This document shows, piece by piece, positions 26,053 to 33,635 of a DNA stretch of 47,272 nucleotides. The notes under the pieces are model-generated. The model worked only from the letters and a program-made list of their open reading frames with translations. It did not search any database and was not told where the DNA came from. The DNA comes from CAZDXV01 sp964648705. Lineage in GTDB: Bacteria; Patescibacteriota; Minisyncoccia; Minisyncoccales; GWA2-38-27. Each line of letters begins with the position of its first letter. The stretch's first letter is position 1. The translations under genes and the position numbers were made by a program. The DNA lies in contig CAZYOI010000001.1 in the NCBI GenBank assembly GCA_964648705.1, forward strand, positions 1-47,272. The letters are read 5' to 3'.

Positions 26053-26465
26053 TTTAGGTCGTCTCTCCCTTTTTTCATCAGCTCAGAAGAAGAACTGATT
26101 TTTAATCCCAAGCGGTCAACTATCTCTATTCCCAGTTTTTGGCATATTTCAGCTTCCGGAATATTGTCTTTTATCCTGTCTCCTCCTTTGGCAAAAATAT
26201 CCGGATTTATTTGAGCTAGAGTTTTAGATACGCTTTCATCTTCGTCTATACTGGGAACCACTTTATCTACATACTTTACAGCTTTTATCATTTCCATTCT
26301 TTGTTCCAGGGGAACTATAACTTTGCTGTATTTTAAAATCTGCTGGCGGTCGTTGTTGACTATAGCTATAACTTTGCCCCCTAGCTCCTTGGCTTTTTTG
26401 AAATAGTCTAAATGCCCCGTATGGAGCCAGATAAAATATCCTGAAACAGCTATTTTCTTAGCCAT
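26037..26465 (-). CDS. Cytidylyltransferase-like nucleotidyltransferase
   Basis: The 142-aa protein has the HxGH motif (HTGHLDYFKKAKELGG) after a strand, GKVIAIVNNDRQ and a late KGGDRIKDN loop, as in the RfaE2/glycerol-3-phosphate cytidylyltransferase group. It transfers a nucleotide to a phosphorylated substrate; candidates are heptose phosphate, glycerol phosphate or a cofactor precursor. The late ISSS motif of the family is present (LKISSSSEL). It overlaps trpS (start ATG in the trpS 3' end) and is last in the 32.3-26.0 kb operon. Confidence 0.75.
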   Translation of the reverse strand: MAKKIAVSGYFIWLHTGHLDYFKKAKELGGKVIAIVNNDRQQILKYSKVIVPLEQRMEMIKAVKYVDKVVPSIDEDESVSKTLAQINPDIFAKGGDRIKDNIPEAEICQKLGIEIVDRLGLKISSSSELMKKGRDDLNYFRD

Positions 26466-27432
26466 TTAAACCCATTTTATTCTTAGCTTCTTTCAGTGTT
26501 GCTTGAGCCAAGACAGATGCTCTCCTGGCTCCTTTGGCCAGAACCTCTTCCACATAGCTGTCTCTGGATTTAAGTTCTTCCCTTTTCTTGCGGAAAGGCT
26601 CTAGTTTGTCTGATAGAAGCTGGGCTACTGACTTTTTAAAATCAGCATATCCTTTATTTTTAAACTCTTTTTCTATTTCTTTTGCTGTTTTTCCCGCAAA
26701 GAGACCGTAGATGCTGATAAGGTTGGAAATGCCGGGCTTTTTTGGATCCTGTTTTATCTCTTTTCCGGTGTCTGTTACAGCCGACATTACCTTCTTTTTG
26801 ATTGTCTCCGGCTTGTCAAAAAGGGAGATGTAGCTCCGGGGGCCCAGGGACTTTGACATTTTCTTTTGAGGGTTGTTTAAAGCCATTATCTTGGCTCCCT
26901 GGGAGAGATAGGGCTCTGGGAGAACAAAGGCTTTTCCGAACCTTTGGTTAAACCTTTTGGCTATAGTTCTTGTAAGCTCTATATGCTGGACCTGGTCTTT
27001 TCCCACAGGAACCTTTTCCGCTTTGTATATTAAAATGTCTGCTGCCTGCAAGATGGGATAATTTAACAGTCCTGCGTTGACGTTCTTTTTAAACTGCTCT
27101 GCCTTTTCTTTGTACTGGGTCATTCTCTGAAGATCTCCTACCGGGGTAACCGTGTTTAAAAGCCAGCAAAGTTCGGTATGCTCTTTTAGGTCTGACTGCA
27201 CAAAAAGGATGCTTTTTTCAGGGTCTATTCCCGCAGCCAGATATTCTCTTGCTGTTTCTAGCGTGTTTTCTTTCAGCTTTTCAGGATTATAGGGAACAGT
27301 AAGGGAATGAAGGTCTGCTATAAAAAAGATGCATTCGTTGTTTTGCTGAAGCTCTATCCACTGCTTTATAGCTCCCAGATAGTTCCCTATATGAAGAAAT
27401 CCTGTAGGCTGTATGCCTGATACTATTCTCAT
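26458..27432 (-). CDS. trpS: Tryptophanyl-tRNA synthetase
   Basis: The 324-aa class I synthetase charges tRNA-Trp. The HIGH-like motif appears as TGFLHIGNYLG near residue 11 and the KMSKS motif as KKMSKSLG in the middle; DLHSLT and the QAADILIYKA segment match TrpRS. Size is usual for bacterial TrpRS. It overlaps RNase J by 4 bp (ATGA) and is co-transcribed with it. Confidence 0.96.
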   Translation of the reverse strand: MRIVSGIQPTGFLHIGNYLGAIKQWIELQQNNECIFFIADLHSLTVPYNPEKLKENTLETAREYLAAGIDPEKSILFVQSDLKEHTELCWLLNTVTPVGDLQRMTQYKEKAEQFKKNVNAGLLNYPILQAADILIYKAEKVPVGKDQVQHIELTRTIAKRFNQRFGKAFVLPEPYLSQGAKIMALNNPQKKMSKSLGPRSYISLFDKPETIKKKVMSAVTDTGKEIKQDPKKPGISNLISIYGLFAGKTAKEIEKEFKNKGYADFKKSVAQLLSDKLEPFRKKREELKSRDSYVEEVLAKGARRASVLAQATLKEAKNKMGLNG

Positions 27433-29102
27433 ACTTCTATGACCACAGGAAGGATAATCGGCCTTCTCTGGGTTTTAGAGAAAAGGAACTGGCCTATCTT
27501 CTCTTTTATCTCGTTTTTGATGTAAACCCAGTTGACAGCTCCTCCTGATCCTGCGGCCTTGTTTACAATGCTTATTATCTTTTTTCTTGTTTGAGCTAAA
27601 AGCTCTTTGTTTTCTCTGAGGTAGACAAACCCTCTCGATATTATATCAGGGGAGCCCTTGACTTTGCCGGTCTGCCTGTCTACTACGGCGACAACAACGA
27701 ACATCCCGTCCTCAGAGAGTATCTGCCTGTCTCTCAGGACAACCTCTCCTACGTCCCCTACTCCCAGTCCGTCTACAAAAATGTAATTGCTGGGGACTTT
27801 CTTTTTTTCAACCGAGATGCTGTTTTTAGTTAAGTTTATCACCTGTCCGTTTTCTGCCAGAAGGATGTTCTTTTTAAGAATGCCTTTCTTTTCGGCTATT
27901 TCTCCGTGCTCAAAAAGCATAGATACCTGGCCGTGGACAGGCATAAAGAACTTGGGCTTTGTCAGTTCAATCATTTCCTTCAATTCTTCCTGCTGGGCGT
28001 GTCCTCCGGCGTGAATGTCCATCATCTGGTAATGGTAAACCAGAGCTCCCTGGCGGTAGAGTTCGTCTTTAAGTATCTGGACAGTTCTTTCGTTTCCCGG
28101 AATGACGGAAGAGGAAAAGACGACCTCGTCCCCTTTCTTTATCTTGAAGTGCTTATGCTCTCTGTTGATTATTCTCATCAGGACGGCTCTTTTCTCTCCC
28201 TGGGCTCCGGTGCACATAATAGTCACTTCAGAGTCCGGATAGTTCTCTATCTCTTTAGCTTTGATAAAAGTGTTCTTCTTTGCTTTAAGATAGCCCATTC
28301 TTTTGGCTATTTCAACATTGCTTTTCATGGAGTATCCCTCTACGCAGACCTTTCTTCCGTATTTTTCAGACAAGGTTACTACCTGCTGGATTCTGTTCAA
28401 AAGAGAGGCGAAGGTGGCAGAGATTATTCTTCCCTTTGCCTGCTTGAATATCTTTTCCAGGTTCTTTTCTATTGTTTTTTCAGACAGAGAATGCCCTTCT
28501 TCTTCAGCTCCGGTAGAATCCGACATTAAAAGAAGAACTCCCTCTTTGCCCATTCTTCTCAGTTTTTTAAAGTCAATGGGCTTGTCGTTAACCGGGTTTT
28601 TGTCAAACTTGAAGTCAGAGGCATAGATAAGGTTTCCGACGGGGGTTTTAATAAACAAACCCAGGGTGTCCGGGATGTTGTGGTTTACATGGAAGAACTC
28701 AACCGCAAAGGGGCCCAGCTTTCTTTTGTCTCCGTCTTTTACCGTGTTTATCTTCAGCTTGGGCTTGTCTTGAAACTCATCTTGTCTTTTGAGTATTATT
28801 CCTCTAGCCAGGTTTGAGGTATAGATAGGAGGATTTCCTATCTTGTCTATGATATAGGGGACAGCCCCTATATGGTCGTAGTGGCCGTGGTTTATGACAA
28901 CAGCTATGATATTCTTTTCTTTGCCCTTAAGGTAGCTTATATTCGGAATGATAAAGTCGATTCCGGGCATATCTTCTTCCGGGAAGCGGAGTCCCATATC
29001 AACAATTAAAATCCTGCCCTTGTACTCCAAGATCATCATATTTCTTCCTACTTCTCCCAGTCCCCCTAAAGGGATGATTTTTAAGTTTTCTTTTTGGGTC
29101 AT
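27429..29102 (-). CDS. rnj: Ribonuclease J
   Basis: The 557-aa metallo-beta-lactamase/beta-CASP nuclease acts as 5'-3' exonuclease and endonuclease in mRNA decay and rRNA maturation. Visible marks: the metal site NHGHYDHIGAVP, the SDS/T motif (MSDSTGAE), beta-CASP motifs around YSMKSNVEIAKRMGYL and FSSSVIPGNE, HAGGHAQQEEL and the final PVHG. The position usually occupied by Glu in HGHEDH is Tyr here, which occurs in the family. The ATG lies only 5 nt after the 3' CCA of tRNA-Leu on the same strand. Confidence 0.93.
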   Translation of the reverse strand: MTQKENLKIIPLGGLGEVGRNMMILEYKGRILIVDMGLRFPEEDMPGIDFIIPNISYLKGKEKNIIAVVINHGHYDHIGAVPYIIDKIGNPPIYTSNLARGIILKRQDEFQDKPKLKINTVKDGDKRKLGPFAVEFFHVNHNIPDTLGLFIKTPVGNLIYASDFKFDKNPVNDKPIDFKKLRRMGKEGVLLLMSDSTGAEEEGHSLSEKTIEKNLEKIFKQAKGRIISATFASLLNRIQQVVTLSEKYGRKVCVEGYSMKSNVEIAKRMGYLKAKKNTFIKAKEIENYPDSEVTIMCTGAQGEKRAVLMRIINREHKHFKIKKGDEVVFSSSVIPGNERTVQILKDELYRQGALVYHYQMMDIHAGGHAQQEELKEMIELTKPKFFMPVHGQVSMLFEHGEIAEKKGILKKNILLAENGQVINLTKNSISVEKKKVPSNYIFVDGLGVGDVGEVVLRDRQILSEDGMFVVVAVVDRQTGKVKGSPDIISRGFVYLRENKELLAQTRKKIISIVNKAAGSGGAVNWVYIKNEIKEKIGQFLFSKTQRRPIILPVVIEV

Positions 29103-29107
29103 AATTT

Positions 29108-29194
29108 TGGTGCCGAGGGCGGGAGTCGAACCCGCAAGGAGTTGCCTCCACGACGTTCTGAACGTCGCGCGTCTTCCGGTTCCGCCACCTCGGC
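29108..29194 (-). tRNA. tRNA-Leu (anticodon CAG)
   Basis: Read on the minus strand: acceptor GCCGAGG pairs with CCTCGGC; anticodon stem CGACG/CGTCG encloses the loop TTCAGAA, anticodon CAG; a long variable arm (TGGAGGCAACTCCT) marks class II; the T arm is GCGGG-TTCGACT-CCCGC. The 3' CCA is encoded (29108-29110). One base separates it from the upstream PGI stop codon and five from the RNase J start. Confidence 0.96.
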
Positions 29195-29195
29195 T

Positions 29196-29756
29196 TTATT
29201 TTAAAAAGCTTAAGTCTTTTGGAGCTTCTTTTAACGGTTTTTTAAAGCGGAGCTCTGGAACTTCTTTGTAGTTTTTGTTTCTTATCCAGCCCTCCATTGT
29301 GTAATAATAGCATCCTCCTTGTTTTTTTTGGATAAAAGAGTAGTCGCTTTTAGCTTCTTCTGCCATCCAGTTTGCCATTTTGAGGTCTTCTTTCGAAGGA
29401 TTGATGGTAATATGGGCGTACCCCTTTGGAATAACCGCTATTTCTCCTTTTTCTGTCTTTAGAGCGCAAACATCTTCTATTTTATCTTTTCCTTTCTGCA
29501 TAAAGAAAATAGCTTCTCCCTCTAAAACAATATACAATTCTCCGTAGTCTCCTACATGCTCGTGTCCTTTTGTTTTGACATATTCTCTGCCTAGCATTCT
29601 TGAGGGGATGATAGTTATGTCGTACCTTAGGCCGTTTTTTCTTTTTACCCCTCTGTACATATAGTAAAGCTTTGGGTTGCCGGCCGTTTTCAGCCATTCT
29701 TTGTCGTAGATAACATCCTCCATGTCTTTTAAGCATCTGATGTCCGGGTTTTTCAT
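29196..29756 (-). CDS. pgiA: Cupin-type glucose-6-phosphate isomerase (archaeal type)
   Basis: The 186-aa protein converts glucose 6-phosphate to fructose 6-phosphate with a metal bound in a cupin barrel. Motif 1 reads KGHEHVGDYGELYIVLEGE and the later GYAHITINPS is motif 2; GLRYDITIIPSRMLGREYVKT precedes, in the arrangement of Pyrococcus-type PGI. This family differs from the common ~550-residue bacterial Pgi. It overlaps the upstream peptide-binding gene by 4 bp and ends one base before tRNA-Leu. Confidence 0.85.
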   Translation of the reverse strand: MKNPDIRCLKDMEDVIYDKEWLKTAGNPKLYYMYRGVKRKNGLRYDITIIPSRMLGREYVKTKGHEHVGDYGELYIVLEGEAIFFMQKGKDKIEDVCALKTEKGEIAVIPKGYAHITINPSKEDLKMANWMAEEAKSDYSFIQKKQGGCYYYTMEGWIRNKNYKEVPELRFKKPLKEAPKDLSFLK

Positions 29757-31747
29757 TTGAAAGCTCTTTTAGTTTCAATATACCAGTTTTCTACGCCTAT
29801 AAAGCGCTTTGAGGGTTCTGTGATCTTCTTTGTTTCAAACCCCTTTATCTCTTCTGAAAGAGAATAAAAGAAAGGGGGATTGTAAAGAAAGACAGCTGGT
29901 ATGTCCTGGAGGAGGATGTTCTGGAAAGAGGAAAGCTTTTCTTTTCTTGTTTCAGGATCGGGCGACTTTCTGTTTTCTTCCAGCAATTCGTCTGCTTCTG
30001 CGTTTTCATAAAGAGCAAGGTTCAAGCCCGGGTCTTCTGCTTGGGAGGAGTGCCAGAAGGGGAAGGGATCGGGAATAGCCCCCAGTACTTCTCCGAAAAG
30101 AAGAGCTTCGTAGTCTCTCGGCTTTATTACTTCCTGCTCCAGAGCGGAGGCTGGGTAAGTTTCAATTTCTGTCTTGAATCCTATTTTCTGCCATTGCTCT
30201 TTGAGTATTTCAGCTATTTCTATCATCTGCTCCTGCTCTACCGTCTTTATGGCAAAAGAAAGAGGAATAGTTTCTTTGCCGGTGTCAAAGCAGACTTCGT
30301 TCAGTTTCTTTCTGGTGGTCTTGCTTACCAGTCCTGTTCCTTCTCTAAAGCCCCAGGGTTCTAGAATGTCCTCTGAATACTTTTCCTGAAATTTGATAAC
30401 AGCTTCTTCTGTTTTCGGCCCGAAGTATCCTGTTACTTGGCCTTCGGGGTAAACATCAGAGAATCGAGCCAGGCATTTTTGGAGCTCTTCTACTTCTTTT
30501 CCGGTATCTTCTTTTTGAAGATTGCTTTTAAAAGTAAAGGCAGCTTCTTTTTGAATTGTCTTTTCCAGAAAGCCGTCTTCGTTCCGGTCTTCAAAGCCCA
30601 GGTTTTCTAAAATCTCTTTGCTTCTTTCAAGATTGTACTCATAAGCTGTTTCCGGTTCTGGGAAATTGTAGATTTCAGGCAGAATAGGGGAGTTGACAAT
30701 AGAGCTTTGTGTTAGAGCGGAATCTTCAGCTTCCAGAATCTCTTCAACCAGGCCTCTCTTGTCTGTTCCCAGCTTTAAAGCCGTTCTGATGTCTTTTTGA
30801 GAGAGAAGATCTGACTCTTTCTGATTGAAAAAGAGAGAGAAGTATCTCGGGAAGGACAAAGAATAGCTTTTGTATTTTTTAATCTCTTCAAAGGAACTGA
30901 GAGAAGCCCCCTTTATTTTGTTTGACTTTAGGGCTTTTGCCAGTTCCTTTTGATTTTCGAAAAAGCGGAACTCTATTTCTGAGATATTGGGCTTTTTTCC
31001 GTGGTATTGGGGGTTTGGCGTCAAAACCAAAGATATTATATTCCCGGGCCTGTCTTGCTTTATCTCTTTTATCCTGTAGGGTCCTCCGGCTACCGGCTTT
31101 AGGTTGTATATTTCCAGTCCGAAGTTCTCAGGCCCTATATCTTTCCAGATATGCTTTGGCAGTATTTTGAGAGCGCAGTTTTCCAGAAAAGAGGCGTAGG
31201 GCTGCTGGAGGGTGAACTTTACAGTCAGTTCTCCGAGCTTTTCCGCTTCTATCCCGACCCAGTTTTTTCTCAAAGGGCTCTTGTAGGCAGAATCCTGGAT
31301 TGTCTTTATGGTGTAGATTACATCTTCTGCTGTCAGGGGCTCTTTGTCCTCCCAGGCGAGATTTTCTTTAAGATGGAAGGTGTAGGTTTTTTTGTCCGGG
31401 CTTATCTCGTAGCTCTGGACAAGGTCGGGGACCACCTCCATGTTTTCTGTGTATTTCATCAGTCCGGGATAGACAAGCTGGATCAAGTCCTTGTCTGTGT
31501 CAGAGTTGGCGTAGACAGGATTTATATGCCTGGGCTGGCCTGCCACCCCTTCTATATGTTTTCCTCCTCTGTCCGGAACCACCTCTGTCTTTTTGAAATA
31601 GGCGCTTGTCAGAAGAAAGGCGGCTGATATTAGAAAGATAAAGAGGAAGATGAAAAAAAGAACCTTCTCCTTTTTAGTAAGAACTTTTAGAAAGCGAAGC
31701 CATTGGCGTCTGTTCGGCCATCCCGAAAGAAAGTTGGGTTTTCTCAT
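29753..31747 (-). CDS. Peptide-binding protein (SBP family 5) with inserted peptidoglycan-binding domain
   Basis: The 664-aa protein has an N-terminal membrane anchor (residues ~27-50) and an extracellular family-5 solute-binding fold: INPVYANSDTDKDLIQLVYPGLMKY, DVIYTIKTIQDSAY, VAGGPYRIKEI and IPAVFLYNPPFFYSL. Between residues ~408 and ~486 there is an inserted repeat of the PG_binding_1 type: TGKEVEELQKCL, GYFGPKTEEAVIKFQEKY, GLVSKTTRKKLNEVC. Two cysteines (425, 486) bracket it. After the insert the binding-protein fold resumes. Binding of oligopeptides or muropeptides is inferred. No ABC permease gene is adjacent. Confidence 0.85.
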   Translation of the reverse strand: MRKPNFLSGWPNRRQWLRFLKVLTKKEKVLFFIFLFIFLISAAFLLTSAYFKKTEVVPDRGGKHIEGVAGQPRHINPVYANSDTDKDLIQLVYPGLMKYTENMEVVPDLVQSYEISPDKKTYTFHLKENLAWEDKEPLTAEDVIYTIKTIQDSAYKSPLRKNWVGIEAEKLGELTVKFTLQQPYASFLENCALKILPKHIWKDIGPENFGLEIYNLKPVAGGPYRIKEIKQDRPGNIISLVLTPNPQYHGKKPNISEIEFRFFENQKELAKALKSNKIKGASLSSFEEIKKYKSYSLSFPRYFSLFFNQKESDLLSQKDIRTALKLGTDKRGLVEEILEAEDSALTQSSIVNSPILPEIYNFPEPETAYEYNLERSKEILENLGFEDRNEDGFLEKTIQKEAAFTFKSNLQKEDTGKEVEELQKCLARFSDVYPEGQVTGYFGPKTEEAVIKFQEKYSEDILEPWGFREGTGLVSKTTRKKLNEVCFDTGKETIPLSFAIKTVEQEQMIEIAEILKEQWQKIGFKTEIETYPASALEQEVIKPRDYEALLFGEVLGAIPDPFPFWHSSQAEDPGLNLALYENAEADELLEENRKSPDPETRKEKLSSFQNILLQDIPAVFLYNPPFFYSLSEEIKGFETKKITEPSKRFIGVENWYIETKRAFK

Positions 31748-31959
31748 ATTAAAAGATTTAAGATTCCGAGCAAGATAAAGAGGATGCCTGAGGCGATAGC
31801 TCCCCAGTATATATATTTCTCCATTCCTCTTCTGGTAGAGTAAAAGCTTCCTCCTCCGCCGAAAGAGGAACCTAAAGCAGTTCCTCTTTTTTGAAGAAGG
31901 ATAAAGGTTATTAAAAGAATAGAAACTATAATTTGAGCTGCCAGCAGGATTAAGTTCAT
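31744..31959 (-). CDS. secG: Preprotein translocase subunit SecG
   Basis: The 71-aa protein has two membrane helices joined by a glycine-rich loop (KRGTALGSSFGGGGSFYSTRRGMEKY), the hallmark of SecG, which assists SecA-driven export through SecYE. Helix 2 is YWGAIASGILFILLGILNL. It overlaps both neighbours by 4 bp. Confidence 0.92.
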   Translation of the reverse strand: MNLILLAAQIIVSILLITFILLQKRGTALGSSFGGGGSFYSTRRGMEKYIYWGAIASGILFILLGILNLLI

Positions 31960-32315
31960 TTTTTTCTTTTAGAGTTGTAGAGTCCCAGAAAGAAGTTCAA
32001 AACCCAGAGAATAAGAGTGGTCCAGAAAAGAGGTATCAATCCCTGAATCTCCATTTCTGCGGGAAAGAATACGTCAGCCACCAGCCAGACAAAAAACATA
32101 TTCATTATCAGGCTGAAAAGGCCGAAAGTCAATACTCTCAAAGGAAGGGTGATTCTGTCAAGAACCGGCTTTACAAAAAAGTTGATAAAGCCGAGAACGG
32201 CTCCTATGATAATTAAAGTTTTATAGGTGCCTGTGAAATCCACTCCGGGGACAAAGCGGGCGGCTATAAAGAGCCCTAGAGCCCCCGAGATTATATGGAA
32301 CAGAAGTTTTGCCAT
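31956..32315 (-). CDS. Four-helix membrane protein (mycobacterial-type phage holin-like family)
   Basis: The 119-aa product has four hydrophobic helices with FVPGVDFTGTYKTLIIIGAVLGFIN, the segment FVKPVLDRITLPLRVLTFGLFSLIMNM and a basic C-terminal end (GLYNSKRKK). This matches the widespread YvlD-like small membrane family, annotated as holin-like from topology; no lysis role is implied. It is the first gene of the long minus-strand operon and has a nearly leaderless promoter. Confidence 0.75.
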   Translation of the reverse strand: MAKLLFHIISGALGLFIAARFVPGVDFTGTYKTLIIIGAVLGFINFFVKPVLDRITLPLRVLTFGLFSLIMNMFFVWLVADVFFPAEMEIQGLIPLFWTTLILWVLNFFLGLYNSKRKK

Positions 32316-32325
32316 TGTTTTCTCT

Positions 32326-32353
32326 ATAATAGCAGGATCTCAGATTAAGTCAA
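32326..32353 (-). promoter_or_regulatory. Promoter of the long minus-strand operon
   Basis: On the minus strand TTGACT (plus 32348-32353, inside the uvrC 3' end), 16-nt spacer, TGC-TATTAT (hexamer plus 32326-32331). The start codon is 10 nt past the -10 box. Confidence 0.6.
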
Positions 32354-33551
32354 TCTCTCTCAGTTTTCTATGGTAAGCTATGGCAAATCTATGGGCTTCG
32401 TCTCTTAGGTAGAGCATCATATTGGAAAGCTCTCTGGGAAGGTCTTTTAAAAGAAGAGAATCTTTTCTTTGCCTAAAGAGCCTGTTTTCTTTTTTAGCCA
32501 GAGCTGCCAGAGATATCTTCTTCGGAGTTGCCGAAGCGGCCGCGCTGAGCTGGCCCTTGCCTCCGTCTATTAAAATCATATCGGGATAGCTCCATTCTTT
32601 ATGATTAAACCTTCTTTTGAGGACTTCCTTTATCATGGCCGTGTCATCGGGCTTTCCCTCTGTTTTTATCCTGAACTTCCTGTAAAGGTCTTTTGCGGGC
32701 TTTCCTTTGATAAAAACCGCCATAGAGCCTGTCGCCTTCTGGCCCTGGATGTTGGAAATATCGTAAGCTTCTATCTTCTCTATTTTCTTTTTAAAGAGCT
32801 TCTTCAGCTCTTTCTCTATTATTCTATAATCAGTTTCTCTTTTGGGCTTTATTATTTTAGTATGGGAGATTATCCTTTCTAAGGCCTCTATTCTGTCCCT
32901 TATCTTAGCCGCTTTTTCATATTCTTGATTGTCCGAAGCCCTTTTCATTTCTTTTTTTATTCTTTTTACCGCTCTATTCTTCCTGCCCCTTAAGACAGCT
33001 TTAAGATTTCTGATGTTCTTTTTATACTCTTTAATGTCGGGATCGGGCCCCGGGCAGAGATTAAGATGGCAGAAAGAGCAGGGTTTTTTAGGATGGTTCT
33101 TTCTGCTGTAATAGGGGAATATCTTTCTCAGGGTTTTTAAGGACTTCTTTAGGGCCTTTCCTTCTATAAAAGGGCCTATGTATTCTCCTTTTCCTTTCGG
33201 CTGATGGGTGATTGATATTACGGGAAGGCCTTCTTTGTCTATTTTGACATAAAAGTAGTTTTTGTCGTCTTTCCAGAGGATATTATATCTTGGCCGGTGT
33301 TTTTTAATCAGTTCGGCTTCCAGAATGAGAGCTTCTATTTCAGAGTCTGTTTCAATGTATCCTATTTTTTCCACCCTTTCTATAAAAAGATTGTCTCTGT
33401 AAGAGGGTTGCTGAAAGTGGCTTTTCACTCTCTTTTTAATATTAGAAGCTTTGCCGATATAGAGGAGGTGTTTGTTTTTGAAAGCGTAAACCCCCGTTGC
33501 TTGGGGCAGAAGAGAGAGTTTTTCTTTTGGCAGAAAAGAGAACTTTTCCAT
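32340..33551 (-). CDS. uvrC: Excinuclease ABC subunit UvrC, short form
   Basis: The 403-aa nuclease of nucleotide excision repair has an N-terminal GIY-YIG domain (TGVYAFKNKHLLYIGKASN), a cysteine cluster (CSFCHLNLCPG), a UVR motif (EYEKAAKIRDRIEALERI) and an RNase H-like 5'-nuclease domain with its triad: Asp in AYDISNIQG, Asp in LIDGGKGQ and His in RDEAHRFAI. The protein stops right after that last motif, so the C-terminal tandem helix-hairpin-helix DNA-binding domain (about 60 residues or more in E. coli UvrC) is missing. It diverges from uvrA. Confidence 0.93.
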   Translation of the reverse strand: MEKFSFLPKEKLSLLPQATGVYAFKNKHLLYIGKASNIKKRVKSHFQQPSYRDNLFIERVEKIGYIETDSEIEALILEAELIKKHRPRYNILWKDDKNYFYVKIDKEGLPVISITHQPKGKGEYIGPFIEGKALKKSLKTLRKIFPYYSRKNHPKKPCSFCHLNLCPGPDPDIKEYKKNIRNLKAVLRGRKNRAVKRIKKEMKRASDNQEYEKAAKIRDRIEALERIISHTKIIKPKRETDYRIIEKELKKLFKKKIEKIEAYDISNIQGQKATGSMAVFIKGKPAKDLYRKFRIKTEGKPDDTAMIKEVLKRRFNHKEWSYPDMILIDGGKGQLSAAASATPKKISLAALAKKENRLFRQRKDSLLLKDLPRELSNMMLYLRDEAHRFAIAYHRKLREIDLI

Positions 33552-33560
33552 GACTTTATT

Positions 33561-33589
33561 ATTCTAATATGAATTCTCTTTTGATTCAA
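33561..33589 (-). promoter_or_regulatory. uvrC promoter, near-leaderless
   Basis: On the minus strand TTGAAT (plus 33584-33589), 17-nt spacer, TAGAAT (plus 33561-33566); ATG lies 9 nt after the -10 box. Confidence 0.7.
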
Positions 33590-33593
33590 GCCC

Positions 33594-33622
33594 TTGAAAT
33601 AATTTGAAATTCGGGATATAAT
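33594..33622 (+). promoter_or_regulatory. uvrA promoter overlapping the first ATG
   Basis: TTGAAA 33594-33599, 17-nt spacer, TATAAT 33617-33622. The hexamer includes the first two bases of the ATG at 33621, which therefore cannot be the translation start; the usable ATG is 33636. Its -35 box is 4 bp from that of uvrC. Confidence 0.75.
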
Positions 33623-33635
33623 GGCTTTTACTCTT

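Noticed and set aside
33552..33635. LexA/SOS box between uvrC and uvrA
   Set aside because: No CGAAC-N4-GTTCG or CTGT-N8-ACAG pattern is visible in the 84-bp gap.
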